From: Chaetorhynchus papuensis
Taxonomy: Eukaryota > Chordata > Aves > Passeriformes > Rhipiduridae
DNA: 64,000 nucleotides
Assembly (NCBI GenBank): GCA_013396525.1
Contig: VWYX01000014.1
Coordinates: 496,001-560,000, forward strand
Reading direction: 5' to 3'
A program made the translations under genes and the position numbers. Positions 44,700 through 59,564 of the stretch are shown here, in pieces; within the stretch, counting starts at the first letter, position 1, and each line of letters begins with the position of its first letter. Under the pieces are notes generated by a model. The model did no database searches. It was not told where the DNA came from and was given only the letters and a program-made list of their open reading frames with translations.

Positions 44700-45000
44700 A
44701 AAGAAACGCTGGCTACTCAGCCACGGTGACCGTTTTCTTTTCCCTGCGCTTTCGTGTTGCAGGAGAGGCAGAGGGTAACCCGGGACATCGGTAAGTGGCT
44801 TTTCTTGTAACATGAGATTTTCCTGCAGCACACAAGCGAGCACAGCACTTGTGTGCAGCCCAGCACCAGCAATCCGGCAGAGGTGACCACACTCTGTTAT
44901 TGATGGAAAGACGACCCGGCTGCCGAGCGGCGCAGCAGCGGCTCCCCGATGGCGGGCATTAGTTCATAGAGAAGGCATCTCGGCTATGCCACTGCCAGAC
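44700..45000. promoter_or_regulatory. CpG-rich block, possible promoter or CpG island core
   Basis: I count about 18 CpGs in 300 bp, densest at 44911-44965, against nearly none in the flanking kilobases. It contains an exon-like segment at 44763-44790. No coding gene can be attached. It may be a promoter of a non-coding transcript or a conserved regulatory element. Confidence 0.4.
44763..44790 (+). other. Possible 28-nt micro-exon or first-exon end
   Basis: A pyrimidine-rich stretch ending TTTCGTGTTGCAG is followed by 28 bases and a perfect GTAAGT donor (ATCG|GTAAGT). It could be an internal micro-exon, or only the donor may be used as the end of a first exon in a CpG-rich promoter. Its product is unknown. 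Confidence 0.25.
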
Positions 45001-48000
45001 TGCTCTGCCTTATTAGGATGGGGCCGTTTTCTTCTGAGCCTGCGCCTTCCTGTGTTTTTCAGAGCCTCATGAATGGGTGGGTACCAATCTGACTCTCACC
45101 TTTTTCATGCCAAACTGGTTGTCCTGTTTTAACACAAACGAGAGCCCCTTTCTTTAAGCTGAATGTTGGCATTTCTTTGAGCCTAAATCTGCGTTTTTCT
45201 ATCTTGGGAAGGCACAGGCTGTGTTCATCGCCATCTGTGGGTGAAAGCTATATTCTTCACATGTTTAGGTTCGCAGCAAATCCTAAAGTGCTGGTGCGGG
45301 AGGGGAAGTCTCTACCTGAACCTCTTCCCTTCTCAGTCTGTCAACAGTGGTTTTTTTTCACATGGGAACTTCCTGAGGAGCCACTCTAATATTAACAAGC
45401 AATTATTATTGAGACTACTTGGAACAGGGCTTGAATGGTGCTGTGAAGTAAACACAGATATGAAACACAGGCACTGCAACTTCGGCATTAAGAGCACGTC
45501 TGGCTTTTTACACCGATAAATTCTTTACTTTAAAAAGCTGCTGCAGCAGGAAAAAAAACCTTTAAGGAGGTTAACCGTAGTCACCCATTTAGCTAAAGAA
45601 ACACAGCATACAAAACATTTTTTTTTCAACACTGAGCAGAGCCTGTGCATTATGCAAGTGCCAGCGTTGGTCTCCATTTGCAGACACTGAAGCTACATTG
45701 AACATGTGCATCTGCAGGGCAGCTGGGCACTTCTGCAGGTCTGTGGGTGGAAGGGCTGGAGTCTGGCAGCTCAGCAAGGAGTCAGTTTGCTACTGGGAAT
45801 GGCCTAGAAAGCGTTGTTGAACTTGACTCTGATTTCCACCATTTGAGGCAGTCTGGCCCAAAATGTTCAAGAAAGAAGGTATCCTGATATTTGCCTCCAG
45901 CTTCAAATAGATGGTTTTGCTGAAGCTGACAATTTACTCTTGTTTGTTCTCTGCTCTAATTTTGCAAACAAAGCAGGACTTTCTGAATACTCAGAAAACA
46001 ACTGACAGTATTGTTCCAGAATAGACTTAACGAGGGTAACTTCTGCTTTTAGAAAAAGAAGTCAGACACATGACTCCTTTGAACATTTTCTGAGACCACG
46101 TTTTCCAGTAATGGCTCTTTCCAGTAGTAAGTGTAGGCTTTTACAGCACCACCTTAGGAGTGACTCTGGGGTCAGTGGTGAGGAGACTAAGATTTGGAGT
46201 CCCACTGCATTCGGTCCCACTTATTTTGTATAAATCACAAAAGGCTGACAAGTTTCCCGAGTGGTTTAGGACATTTTTCTGTTTTCTAAATTCCTGTTAC
46301 AGTTATAACTAACAAAAGAGCAAAATAAAAAAAGAAAATTCCTCTCATTTCTTCTCCAAGTGAGAAGTCCCAGTAGCCAGTCTGGGGGAATCTATCATTG
46401 CTATAGCATTTCATTCATTTTTCTGAAATAAACTGTTAATTCCAGGAGGAAGATACTACCCTTCTAGACTCTCAGTCCAACAGGAGATTCGTTTGTCCTA
46501 AGGATTTATGTCAGTTCTCTTATCTAAATTTCCCACTTACTTTAGAGCTGTTGTTTCAGTAAATTTTGCCAGGGACATCCCACAACACTTCCTGCTCTAG
46601 ACTTTCACCAAAGCCAAAGAGCGCGGCAGCTACACCCATAACTTCCTCAGACAGATTCCTGAGAGAATGCATCATCTCCCTTTTCTTGGCTTGCTGTAAC
46701 ATGCTTAACTTTTATAGGCATTAGACCTTTTAACACTTTCTAAATTTATGGCAGCAAAGAGATGGGCAGCATAGAACCCTGAACTGCATCCATCACATTG
46801 CTCTGTGTTAAATATACCTGAGAATGCAATGCCTCTCGCCTCCCGGAGATTCTTCTTTGTATCAAAGACATGTACTCAATTAATAAAAGCTGATAAAAGG
46901 CCTCAAGCAGAGGTGTTCTGTAAATCATTAAATTCTCAGGTCTCAATCTGCAGAAAAAAAGACATGTTTAGACTATTACACTTGTGCAGAGCATGACTAC
47001 ATCCTCTTCAAGGATTATAGTTTTGGTGAGGAAGAAACATGCAGGGGGTGTGAAAAAAAAGGAAATCAGAGGTGAAACATAATGCTGACCTGCATAATGC
47101 ATTATTTCTTTAAATATATAAGTTTTTATTAGCTACAAAAAGCTTATTTCTCCACTGTAAAGTATTTGCAATAGCAGCTTTATTACCATAACAGAATTCT
47201 GCTCTCGTTACACTTGTAACACCAACAAAAGCTCTTTATAGCTGCTTTTACAATGATACCTGCTTAAGATAAGCTTGAAAACTCTCTAACATTTCATTCT
47301 TCTTTAAGACCATTCCTTGGCTGTTCATTATACTTGCTTCCCCACGCCTGTTTTCTTGGAAATTCTGTATAAAAGCAGTATATTGGTTTTCAGTTCCTTG
47401 TTGTAAGCTTTCCCTTAACTCTGTAGGGGAAAAAGGTTTTGGGTTCTTTTTTTTAAATCCTTTTTGATGTTGATTAGAAAAACGTTTTGATTTGAGAATT
47501 CTCATGTTTGGTCTGCAAAGAACAGGCTATAGTCAGAGAACCAGAAGATATCTCAAACAGCTACTAAGTTTGAATGACTTAGAGCAGATCCACTATAAAG
47601 TGTCTTCCATCTGATACTTGCCTTCTTTGGCCTCGCAGAGGAATTAATACAGTCCCTTGTGGTTTCCATGGAGCTGGGCATGAGCTGCATCAGAGAAAGT
47701 GCTTTATAAATTACAAGTTTTGAGGTTTGTTTGGGTGGGTTGGTTGGCTTTGCTGTAATCTTGTTTCCATTGGTTTTGTTGAAAGTAATAGCTGCTAGTT
47801 GACCAAATTACAGCAGTATAATTCCTGCCAGAATGGAAGCATTAGAAAATATAAAAACTAAAATGTAGGGGTCCTTGAATAATACAGAGAGGTATCCAGC
47901 ATAAGATAGATTTATGATCCTATCTGTTCATTTTTGTACCAAGCATCCAAACTCTAAATTCTATTTTAGGTCATCTTATTGTCACCTGAAAACTTAGCTG

Positions 48001-51000
48001 TTTTCCCTAAACAATCACTTTAAAACTTGGAAGCACCTCCAGAATGGCAGTTAAAAACAGTTTTGATGGTGTTCATCTCTGATGTGATTTCCATGTTCCA
48101 TGTGTTTCCGTGGCTTCATAGCTTTGCAAATTTTATGTCTGAGAGAAAGGGACAGATTTGCTGGTGATAATAACTTTCTTATTGTATGAAGAACAGACTT
48201 AATACCTTCTAGGTAGTAAGATAAGGTTTCTATCCTTCCATTGCTGCCGTTTTTGGCATGGGCTTTGCTGTGATAGAGGGTCTGTCTCAGGAGCAGTTCC
48301 CCCGGTCTCCATCACTGACTTGTAAGACTTTGGTTACTGTCTGGTCCCATCCAGGCTGTACAGTACATGGGGACTGGATCCAGCTGCCAAAGCCCCTCTG
48401 AGTCCCCTGTGGCTGCACAGTGACAGATGGCTGCTTTGTAAAGCCTGGGTGCACAAATGCAGTCTGATCTCTGCTGGGGCCGTGGGACACTGCAATTCTG
48501 CTCCCCACATGCCAAAACTGCTGCCGCTGCCTGGGCTTGCTGTGAAACCTTAGTCCAGGGCTGCCCACCTAATCCTCTGCAGGTGGCTGATAAAGCCCTG
48601 AGCTGGCTCGTGGCTTAGCTTTACATGCAGAAGAATGGGAACATGCAAGCAAAGACAGCCATGTCAGCCCCTTGGGGCTGCTGTGCACGAGCTGCAGGGC
48701 ACCCTGCCTGCTGCAAGGCCCAGGGATCCCTGCTCCAGCGCGGCTCCACGGCGGCAAGGAAGGCACAGCAGCAACAGTGCTGCTGCTGGCTGCCAACACG
48801 AGAATCCCCTGACTGAGGCTCTGCTCACCTCTGCCTGCCTCCAGCACAGGGACTGGGCTGCTAGTGGAAGGACATTTACAAGGCAGTAATTTCTAATTGC
48901 TGTCACCAGTTAGTGGCCACAAACATAGAGGCGGAGCAGAAACGCTTCTCTCATTCCTCCAAAAAAATAAATGCCTCATCCATTTATTTGGCCTTACAGT
49001 AGAAAAAGAGAGCCTGTTAAAAGGATTTTTCTGAAATTTTCTGCTTCCCTGGGCAGGTAGCTGATGTAAAAAGATCAACGCTTTCTAACAAAATAGGGCA
49101 GGGCTGGCTTTCATTTTGTAATTTCAAGAAAACAATCTTCTCAAAATCTCCTAGTAAGGCAAGCTAAAAAGCTATGATTTCCACAGGAAAAAAACACATG
49201 AGGTATGTCTTTCAAAGGCCTAACTATAGTGAAGTGTGATAATTGCCAACATGTGCATCTTATTTTCAAACTGTAATCCAGCCAATCTCAGTTAATAAAC
49301 TGGATTGTGTATTTGTTTACAGTATTCTTTTAAAAGAGAAGTCCCATTTATTATAATCTCATACACATGGAAATAATTTTCTTTATGTCTTATCAGTTGG
49401 TCATGCTTTTAGACGATTTATTCCAGTTTCACTAAAGCAAGGAATATTTTAGTTATGAATCTGATTAAAGAAAGATTCTTGAAACTTATTTGTTTGCTAA
49501 GCACTGCAGACAAAGTGAGAATTATTTCTGGGTTTTCTATTGTTGTACAACACTGGTACACTCTGAGCTTGCCCAAAAGCTCTGCCACAAGCCAGGTAAG
49601 ACTTTGTAACTGCAGCTGAATGGCCAGTACCACCTTATTTCCCTCTTTTCCACGGTGAGTTCACATTTCAGGCATTTGCCAGATGGAAGTGCGGCTGTCA
49701 CCCAGCACAACCTTGCAAAAATGTCTTTCAAACGCTGCTCTCCACATTGTCCAGATTGCATAATTCCCAGGCAAACTAAGCCAAATTAATGACTTTTTGT
49801 TTTTTTAATCCCCACTCCAAAAGAGTAGAAAGCCTGTACACAGGAGTTTAAAGGAGCAAGGACTTGCTGACAAAAACTGTGGTGAATTTAACATCACATT
49901 CAATTGTTTTTAACGGTTGCAAAACAGAATGTTCTCATTTCCAGTTCATTTCAGTTTTACATCAGATTTACACTAAACCATGATTGTGTTAATAGAGGGA
50001 AGCAAATAGTGATAGAGTTTTTTCTGAAATATATGCTTTTTCATCATTGTGCTTTAGCTTTCACATGAGGAACCCTTTTCACTGATCTAGTTTTTGTTGG
50101 ATTAATATATTTATGTTCCCTATTTTCCTGTATTTTGCAATCCCAAAATAAGTATTTAACCATACAAAAGGTTTTTTTAATATTTCTGCCTAGTTTTGCT
50201 CCCCTTATTTCCATGTTCCTAGCAAGCAGGTCAACTGTGAGATATCCATATTCCCTCTGAAAAGTGTCTTGCTTCCCAAAGTCTTCCTGGACACCAGTAG
50301 ATGTCCTTGTTATGTCTGGCAGCAGCTACCAAACTGTGATTTACCAGCCCAGTGAGATTCTGGCAGTTCCAACAAGGTGAGTAGCCTGACAGAAATACAA
50401 TTGTTCATATAATTTATATGGTTACAAGCCCAACAGAAGCAGGATAAAATGAAGGAAAAATTGGGAAGGAAATCTAGGGTAAAAGCTAAATAGCTGTGAA
50501 CACAAATATCACAATCTGGCTCTTGATCATAAACAGTGTTGTTGAATGCTGAAGGACTGTTGAAGATGTTTTGTGATGCAAAAGAGAGAGGCAGTCCTTG
50601 GCATTTGAAGATCACCTGTGCATGCCAGGATGCTTCATTCATAAAAACATTAACTTTGCACCCCAATGGCCATCTGCACATACCATTTCAGCTCTGTTGT
50701 AGAAACTGTGCCAGCACCTTGTATGGGCAAATGGAAATTATTATGCCTTGGCTTTATGCAGCTACAATGTCATGAAGGATTTTTCTTTATAAGACTTCAT
50801 CCTACTTACACCATGTGTTCCCGAATCATCCTACTTGTCCGGCTGTTTCAAAAGAACCACTTTACAGGTTTATCCTTGTAGTTGCTAAATGATACAATAA
50901 AATGGCAGTTCAAATGCAGAGCTAATTCCTCAACATTTCCTTTCATCTAGTTTATTGTTTCATCGTGTTTATTAAATGTTTAAGAGGTCAGTGTCTCGTA

Positions 51001-54000
51001 ATACCCAAAGAATGGAAGTTAGTTAAGATCCACATCTAAAACTAACAAACTTGTCAAAACCTACAGGGTCTGACAATAAACATCAGGTCCTTTCATGATA
51101 ATAATTCCATCTTTACAGAAATCTGCACTTCATAAAACTGGAAATGAATTCTTAGATTTGTGCATCTGATTACTGTGAACAAGGATGCTGGGTACTCAGG
51201 AGACTGGCTGGGGGAATGGGCCAGAGCATGCAAAGCCACCTAGTTCTCTGTCAGAAAACTTAGTGTAGGTGACAAAAGGCCATATGGAGGTATTGAGGGA
51301 AAAGCTGGCCTGAGTATTTAGAGCAGTGAAGTGCCACACTTGTGAATACCAAGTTTAGAAAGTCAAAATTTTCTAGGTCATTCAGCTCAGAAGTTGGAGG
51401 ACGAGCAGTGGAAGTCTGAAACTCTTGTTCTTTGCTCCTTTGAGGTGTTTCCCCACCTTTGGGCTGCTCACTGATGCAGAGTAGGCTGGAAAAATTATTG
51501 CCATGTGCTCATAGCGTTCACTCTCTGGCTGCACTGGTCTTGCTTTTTGCTGCTCTGGCATCACAGAGCAGCCCTCAGTGCCCTCACCTGGGGGATTATA
51601 TCAGCGAGGGGCAGGCAGAAGCCACCGTGAGCCCCCGTGCTGATCTCTTGTAGCCCATTCCCAGTGGCTTTTGTTATTCGAGTTCTCAAGGTGAGGGTCC
51701 ACCTGGATGCCCAGCCAGACTTCAAGAGTCAGGCAGAAGCCAGGACAGAGGAAGACTCTCATTGCAAATTGCACCTTATGAGAGATGGGCTGCTGAAGGT
51801 TGAGTATGAGTAAAGGAACAGGAGGGAACTTCAAAGCGTGAAGAGCCTGGACTTGCAGGTTATTTTCCTCAGTATGGATGTTGATGAAAGATGTTGATGA
51901 TAGCACATTTGAAATGCTGACACCCCAGGCAACAGGTTGAACACAGGGTTGTCCTGACCTTGGCTAAGGTACAAGGAAAAGATTTCCAGCTTCGTACTGC
52001 ATGCTCCTCTATTTGATCAAATGACATAAGACTGTGTTTTGGGAGGTTATCTTAATTTGTTTGTGCCCATCAGAATGTGAAAGGAATGCAAATGGAAGGC
52101 TGATTTGTTTTGGGTTTGTTTTTTTTTTACTACAAGAGAAGTGAGGTCTAGTGGAAACTATTTACTCCAAAGTGGAAACTTTCGTAGTTCCAGACATGTA
52201 GGTGCCTAAGTAGACCTTGCTTCCTTGCTCAGGCAATGGATACTATGTCAAGCTGACCTGGAGGATTAAACAGTACTTTGTTCAGGGGTAGTGCTATGAG
52301 AACTTCCAGCGTGGAAATCAAAGGTGTCTTTGGCTCTAAGAGAAAGAAAACTAAGGATTAAGTGTTAGCAGTCTTGCTTCTTTTTTACTGAAGAGGACAT
52401 AATTGGTTGACTGTGGGGTTAACCCCATGACACTACAAACTGTGTCACTTCTTTCTGTAGGAGACACTAGAAAGTAAACATGAGGAAATACAGAAATGAG
52501 AACTTTAACTGTCAAATGAAGATAGTTTTATAGTGTTCATGCAGACAGTATAGAAAAGTGGCAGTATTTGCCTTTTGTATAGGTCCTGTTGAAATAATTA
52601 GGGCTAAAGAGATGAAGCTTTGGAGAGTCCTGATATGCCATGAAATATTCATTTCTACTAAGTCATTTAAATTAGAAGCATTGACAAGAGGAATTATTCC
52701 AAGACTTCTCACAGTCTGTTGAACTGTTAGATGGGAATAAGGAGGGGGAGTGGGGAAGGAAAAGTTGTTTTGGTTTTGTTTTCTTTTTTTAACTCAAAGC
52801 CAGAGCTGTATTTACCACTATTATTGATGAATCCCTTGCTATTTCACTCATGTAGTCACATGATGCTGACCAAAACTAGGAAGGAAATGTTTGAAATGTG
52901 TACCTAAGCCCCTTCTCCTGTTTCAGCAATTTGTATTGTGGGATCTGGAGTAGTATCAACCAGGAAAACTGCCCAAGGTGTTGGTTAACACTTTGTGGAA
53001 GATTTATTAGCACCCAAAACATGAGAAATTCTTCTCAGTTGACTGGCATTATAGTAGTGAGATCTCAACAGAAAAAAAAAGTGTGTACTGTGCCAATGTT
53101 TGAAAAAATTCCCATTGTACTACTGTGTTGCCAGCCAATGTCATCCACATCTGCTTGGTAGTAAAAAGATTTTCAGCATTTCTTCTTACTGAAATGAAAC
53201 ATTTTATATATATCTTTTTTTTCCATTTTAAATTAGATCACATGCATTTAGTTCTACTTCGAAAACAAGGTTCACACCACTTGTAGTTTGGCTTCACTTC
53301 CTATCACTCAGCTGTCTTTCTTCAATCATCTTTAGGCAGAAACTCCACTATGCCAACCAATTTTAAGCAGGATGCCTTAGATTAAATAGGCCCAAGCTTA
53401 TGCAGCAGAGAATAAAGGGCATTTACAGCTTTAAAGGAAAGGCCATCAGAGGAGTTTCACCCACACAGATTGGGAGTCTGGAGTCTGACCTACCATGTGA
53501 GTTCAGCTCACATGAACCACGAGTTCATCACAGTTGTGCTTTGCCCACGAGACTACAACAAGCCAGGAGAACAGTCAGGTGGTCGCTGGAGACCTTTGCA
53601 TCATGAGCAAATGGAAAACTACTGAGGCAGGGACATCTTCTGTCCTTGACCTGTGTTTCCAGCTGCCTGTTACCATTAATAATTCTTACTTGTTTGGGTT
53701 GGGACGGTTATCCTCGGTGCAGTACAAAGACTCAAGTGATTTTTTTTCCCGCTTGAAATGCGTTTGCCTGTGGACACTGGCAGCAGGCTGGTTTTATTCT
53801 CTTGATAAATCTACACGAGAGCCAGAGGTGCTGGATTTCTGTCTGCAGAGTACCACTGCAATGCTGAACTCTGGTGGGACCATGTTCAACCATAGGATAG
53901 GTCCCTAAGGTTAAGGGGACCCTCCTTCACCCAGAGGTCACAATTCTGTAGCCATCCAACAGGGTTCCCCAATCATTCATCAGAAGTGCTCATAGTGTAA

Positions 54001-57000
54001 GAGGAAATACTTCAAACTCACTAGATACCCATCAGTGTTAACATGAATCTTCAACTAGACTGGAAAAAGACACTGAGCAAAGTCCTTCTATTTGGAAACA
54101 ATACTTTTTCTAGAAAACAGTACGTTTTTACCCCCTCTCACCTTCCCAGCATACCAATTCTTCAAATGGCTGAGCAGCCCATAACAGTTATTTCCTTATT
54201 TCTCTCTATTAGCACTCATTTATCATCTGTTGTATCACACTCAGATTGCCAGCTGTCTTTGGGCCTTTCTATTCCAGTTCTGAACAACATTGAGCATGAC
54301 AGATTCAGGGACTCCAGAAATAGGGATGAATATTGTCTGTAGAGAACTCTAGTAGCTTCTGAAGTGTAGCTCTTGGAAGTGTGGACAGAAATCCAAATCC
54401 ATATTATTTTACCACAGTTTTCCCCATTCACAGGGCCAGTAAAGTGAAATCTGTCCCTCCAAAGCTGTTGCAGTGCTGAGCCAGTTGCCCTCTCAGTAAC
54501 GCTCCTGAGAAGAATGGGGACAAAGTGAGTCTTTTGGGGTGTCACTTCTCATGGGCAGAATAAAAAACTGCCAACAGATTCCTAAATGTACCATGGCTCA
54601 GGAAAGACACGTTACCAACAGCTCTGTGCAAATGTCTGCCAACTCGTTTTTGCAGACTAAGTATTGGACACGTGCATATTAAACATCATAATTCTCCTGA
54701 ATAGCCTTAAGTACTTCATGAATAATATAATAGAACACTTTGGTGCTCTGTCACCTCTTTGTCCTCATAGTACACTGTCATTATAAACATAAAAGTGTGA
54801 CAAAGTAAAAAATATTTAAAACCCCCTACATAGATGTCACTCAGTAATTTATTAAAATTGGTACTTATAGCATAAGAAAATGGAGAGCAACTTTTCCAAA
54901 TTAATTAAAAAGGTGATGAAACCTTTGTCTTCATACAGGTTTTGGATTGTTAATTTTGGGAGCACACCTTTTAGATGCAATTATAAGGCACATCTGGTTT
55001 TATACCAAATAAATGATTACTGTGTGCTAATCTAACCCAGTGGTGTTTGCATGGTGTAATGTTCCGCTGGACACGCAGTTCTGTGCACTCAGTGGCCCTC
55101 TTGCACATATCAGATGTTGTCAACATTTTGGCATGGAATTCACTCAGTGCCACTTTCTGGATCCGTGCTCATGGCCCTGAGGTGCCACACTGCTCCTGTG
55201 GGCAGAGTGAGCAGACAGTTGCATCATCTTGCTCTTGCACCTGTTCTGGAGGTATTTATTTTCCTCTGCCTCTTCTGTGGCTATATTGATGCTCAGACAG
55301 AAAAGGGAGACGGAGTGGTTTAACAGTAATGCAAGAGCGTTTTACAACATGTGAGTATAAAAGAGCCAGTTTTAATGAGTATGTCTGGAATTATTAAAAT
55401 GCATAGCAGCAGAGAAACAAAAGAACGAGTTATTTGGTTTTATTATAACTGGCAATTTACTAAGAAGCAGATTGTTGTTAATGAAACCACTCATATGGGT
55501 AAAATGGGCAGGAGTTGGCTCTACAGCTCTCTAAGGCTGAAATTTAATCACTTTGGTTAATTTGTTATTTATCCAGAATATTTTGTTTATTACCTTATTG
55601 TCCTTCACAAGTAACTCAGTGTGTACATTTCTCTGCTCCCCCTTTTCTGATTCTATGATTGTAGAACCTGAAGGTATCAATTTAAATAATTCAGCAGATG
55701 CTGCTGTCTGCAACCATAATTTCAGACAGGATCTTGGACACTTTTCCTAAAAAGCTTGTCAGAAGAAGTCTTCTCTCCTGGATGCTCTCTTAAACCACAG
55801 TCATGGTGTGCCACCCAGAGTTGGGATGGCAGAGCCTGGGCACAGAGTGGCTTTGGAGAGAAGATGAGGTCCCTTCCTGTCAAGTATCCCATGTTTCCCT
55901 AGAGATGAGTGACTTTAGACACAGCTTAAAAATAAACACATCTCGCCACGAAAAAACACAGGGAAGAAAACAACGTCTCCAGTAGCTACATAGATATGAT
56001 GTGTGGTGGAAAACTGATGCCTAATATGGTGCAAATGATTACCTATGCATGTTTTATTTAGCTATGAATCACTTCTAAACAGATCATTCCTCATCCTGCA
56101 TGGGACAGAGTGGAGAGGGGGATAAAGAATGTCAATCCAGCCCCAGCTTATCTTGCTGGCAACACAAGAAGGCTTCCTTAAAATGGCCAGTTTCCCTCTT
56201 CTGTGGTGACTTCTACTGGGACTGACATTCCATGTCCCCCTCTGCACACGATAACACTCTGCATTTCCATGTGCCCAACAGTATTTTTAGCACACATTAC
56301 AATTCCCTAGATGGGAAGCAAAACCACAATGTTGTACCTCAGTCCAATGGTATCACTTCAGGCCACAGCCATGAGCTGGTACTTAAGTCATACATCCTTA
56401 ATTATATCAGATACATACTGGGATCACATTCTGTGCCCTGGAAGGTTGCTGTGGCATGCCATGTGTCAAATCACACCACAAGCAAAAAATATTCACTGTA
56501 CCTTTTTTGGGCAGTTCTTGCAAAATACAACCTACGTGCACATTCCCCTTCTGTGCATGTGTAGGCAGCCAGACACCAGAGGTGAACTTGGGCTCTGAGT
56601 CCCAGGGGTGCCCTGCTGGAGTCTCTCCCAGGGGTTGATTTAGTCGCCCTTTCCCGTACAGCTCTGACTTCAGCGTGGTGAGTTCCAGCTTCGGAGCTGG
56701 TGCCCGACCTTCAGGTACTGCACTGAGCCACTGCTGAGCCCAGACCCTGCTCCTGGCCCTCACCACCTTTTCACAGATGAAGCACCAACCTTTCGGAGTT
56801 TTTCCTGGGTTTAAGCACAACCAGCGCCCCACATGACCACAAAAAGGGCTCTTGCAAACACAGGGGAAGGTAGGATGCCAGCAGGTAGCTGTAGGGTGGG
56901 AGAGGGTGGACAGTTTCTTTCAAACCATAACCAAAAGCATTCATGAAAGTCCAGGCACTGCTGACTGTCAACAGCATGAGCAACCTACCAAAAATATCCA

Positions 57001-59564
57001 CCTTCTATTTGTCTCACTTGAAGACAGGTACAGATGAAACTATTGGGAGATAGAAATCTCTGGCATAAACCATGATGTTTCTGGAGGGGAAATGTTGCAT
57101 TGGGACCTGGTGCTCATGGAGGCTTAAGAGACAACAAAAAAGCATCTAGACAAGGCACGTTCCATGCATTCTTCTGCCTGTATATTTCTGGGCTGTCTCA
57201 TTTTTATGCCCACTAGGGAAAAATACAATCCAAATTTGTTGGGGTTTTTTTTTCCCCAAAACCAAAGGATTGATAAAGAAGAATCCCTTGAGGGTTTGGG
57301 ACTTCTTATTTTTTTAATCTGTAAAATTATTTTAACATTTTGAAATTATTCAAAAAAATCAGAATTTTACCACACTGAGGGTTATAGGATTTTTAACAAA
57401 CATGATTTGTTTCAACCTCCATGTTTTTAGAGTTAAGAAAATGGATCCTGAGTTTTCTATAAATAAGCTTTTAGAGAAATAATTCACAAAGCACACAACA
57501 ACCAGAAAACATGTTTGCTATTTCACAGGGACAGCTGTGGCAGGAGGAGCAGATACTTCTGACCAGGTCCCCATCAAATGATGATGTGAGATATGTGACC
57601 TTCCTAATAAAATGTGTGCAAATCTTGGCCACTAAACAGAGCTTGATATGGTTTCATCTTTATTTTGATACAGCTGAACATTTTATGGAGTAGATTTTAA
57701 AAGAGAAATTACTGCTGAAGACCTCTGAGAAGAGGTGTAGCCAGTGAGTGTTGAAATTCTATCATTTCTCAGAGAAAATAAAATTATTAAATATTGAATA
57801 TGTACTATGTAAGAGCAAATGCTTCAAGCTTATAATATTGCGACTGGTCTTTATTCATATTTAGATCTTGTTTGATTCAGTGGAATGAAAGGGTCTAAAT
57901 TTTAAAATATTTTTCTGCAACCATTGTGACAACTTCTCTTTGTTTTTTAAATAGATGGGGGATGCCTCCCCAAGAAGAGTAGAATAAAGAAGTCATGCAC
58001 ACTAGCTTGTACTGGAACAAGTGCATTTATGAAGAGTAAATTGCTCACTGGAAAAAAATACAGCTATGAATTTGAAGGTTGTGTTAAATGACTAAGTTCA
58101 GCTGAAACCTAATCACAGTCCTTGCAACCTGTAAGTATTCTTAAAACTGACAAAATTAACAAAAGCCTACATATAATATGAGAGTTTTTTATATATCATT
58201 ACAATTGCAAATAATTGGATATTGCCTCCACTTGTTACAAATCGAAACTCATGCTGCAGACAGATCTCTGACAGCAAGACCTCTGATTAGGCAGGCCTTC
58301 CCTGGCTCACCTTCCCCATCGTGTCTTTCAGGGTACTTAAAAGGAAGGAGGACAGGGTGTATGTCACGTTTACATTGACCTGCCCTCTCTTGCAGCTGTT
58401 GGCAGGACATTCTGCAAGAAAGCTCCTGTGTTTTACAATCTCCTAATTTTGTTTTCTAGTCTACCAGAGTTTAGTTTATGGCAGAGGGCATTTCCTGGCT
58501 GCACAAAATAGGACAAAGGAGTCCACTTGTGGTTATATATATTTGGGTTGATTTGTTCTATGAGGGGCAGTTTGCTACCACTCAGTGCTGTAGATCACTG
58601 AACAGAAGTGATCCACACTGCTACAGGTTTTCTGAATCGTTATGCCTTAGACTTTAGTGCACATACTCAGTAAATCCCATGGTGGAGGTAGAGCTGTACC
58701 CTGCAACGATTCCTGGAGGAGGTTTCAGTGATCCCTGAAAGGTCTTTCCTTGTCTAAATGGGACTGTTAGAAAACCTTCCCAGTGCTGGGGATTTTGCCT
58801 GCCTTTTCACTGTGCTATCAAGCAATATGTTAGCATTTTGGGTAGCATTTCAGATGTTTTCCCAATTATTTTTCTTTATGGTGACTCCATGAGGACAGTT
58901 CTGCTTCACCAAAAATTACCATTATTTACACCTGTTTCCAGGGCGCACCATCCTTGGATTACTGCTCTAATGTGATTACTCACCTCTTATTCCTCACTGT
59001 TCAGGACTGTAATGCTGGAGAATGGAGTAATGCTGGAGGAAGGTGACAGAGTAAGCTTTTGTATAGTTGAAAGAGACAGAAAACTAAAGGATCTGCAACC
59101 ACTGCATAAATAAGCCACTTGACACCTTTAAAAGCTTCAACTTACTCTATTTTTGGAATAAAACTAGCATCTGTGCTGACAGCTTACATGCCAAGTTTCA
59201 GCTTGATGCAAATTTGAGAAATCCTGAATAAAAACTGCTAAATCTCAGGAGCATATAAACACTACCTGATCCTAACTGACATTCAAAACAGACAGTAGCT
59301 AAGCTGCAGTATTTATATAGTGCACTACTTCATACTCTGAAAGACAGAAGCTAATCTTCTTTAGGCTTGCTTTACCAAGTGTACAATTGGGTCACCTGAA
59401 AGGTTATTATAAATAGAACTACTTGGATAAATACAAATGATGTTACAATTTGGCACCACTGTCTTGGGAAGGAGCCTGCACTCCTGCAGTGCTCTCCAGC
59501 AAATCAGGCACCTTTATACTCAGTAACAGTAAATTCTGCAATATCAGCTGAAAATGTGGGAGAC
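45001..59564. other. Intergenic DNA, no gene recognised
   Basis: This 14.6-kb stretch has mixed composition, with GC-richer patches near 48290-48880 and 56540-56830. These patches create overlapping ORFs on both strands (longest 141 codons, minus, 56407-56832). I find no domain, splice-consistent exon chain or named repeat. A 13-bp tandem duplication occurs at 51877-51902. Confidence 0.6.

Noticed and set aside
48287..48906. Several overlapping ORFs of 63-93 codons on both strands
   Set aside because: GC-rich patch with low stop density; no domain, no splice context, and all frames look similar.
57511..57693. Acceptor-like TTTCACAG followed by an open frame
   Set aside because: No convincing donor, the frame is short, and an AATAAA lies inside; not enough for an exon call.
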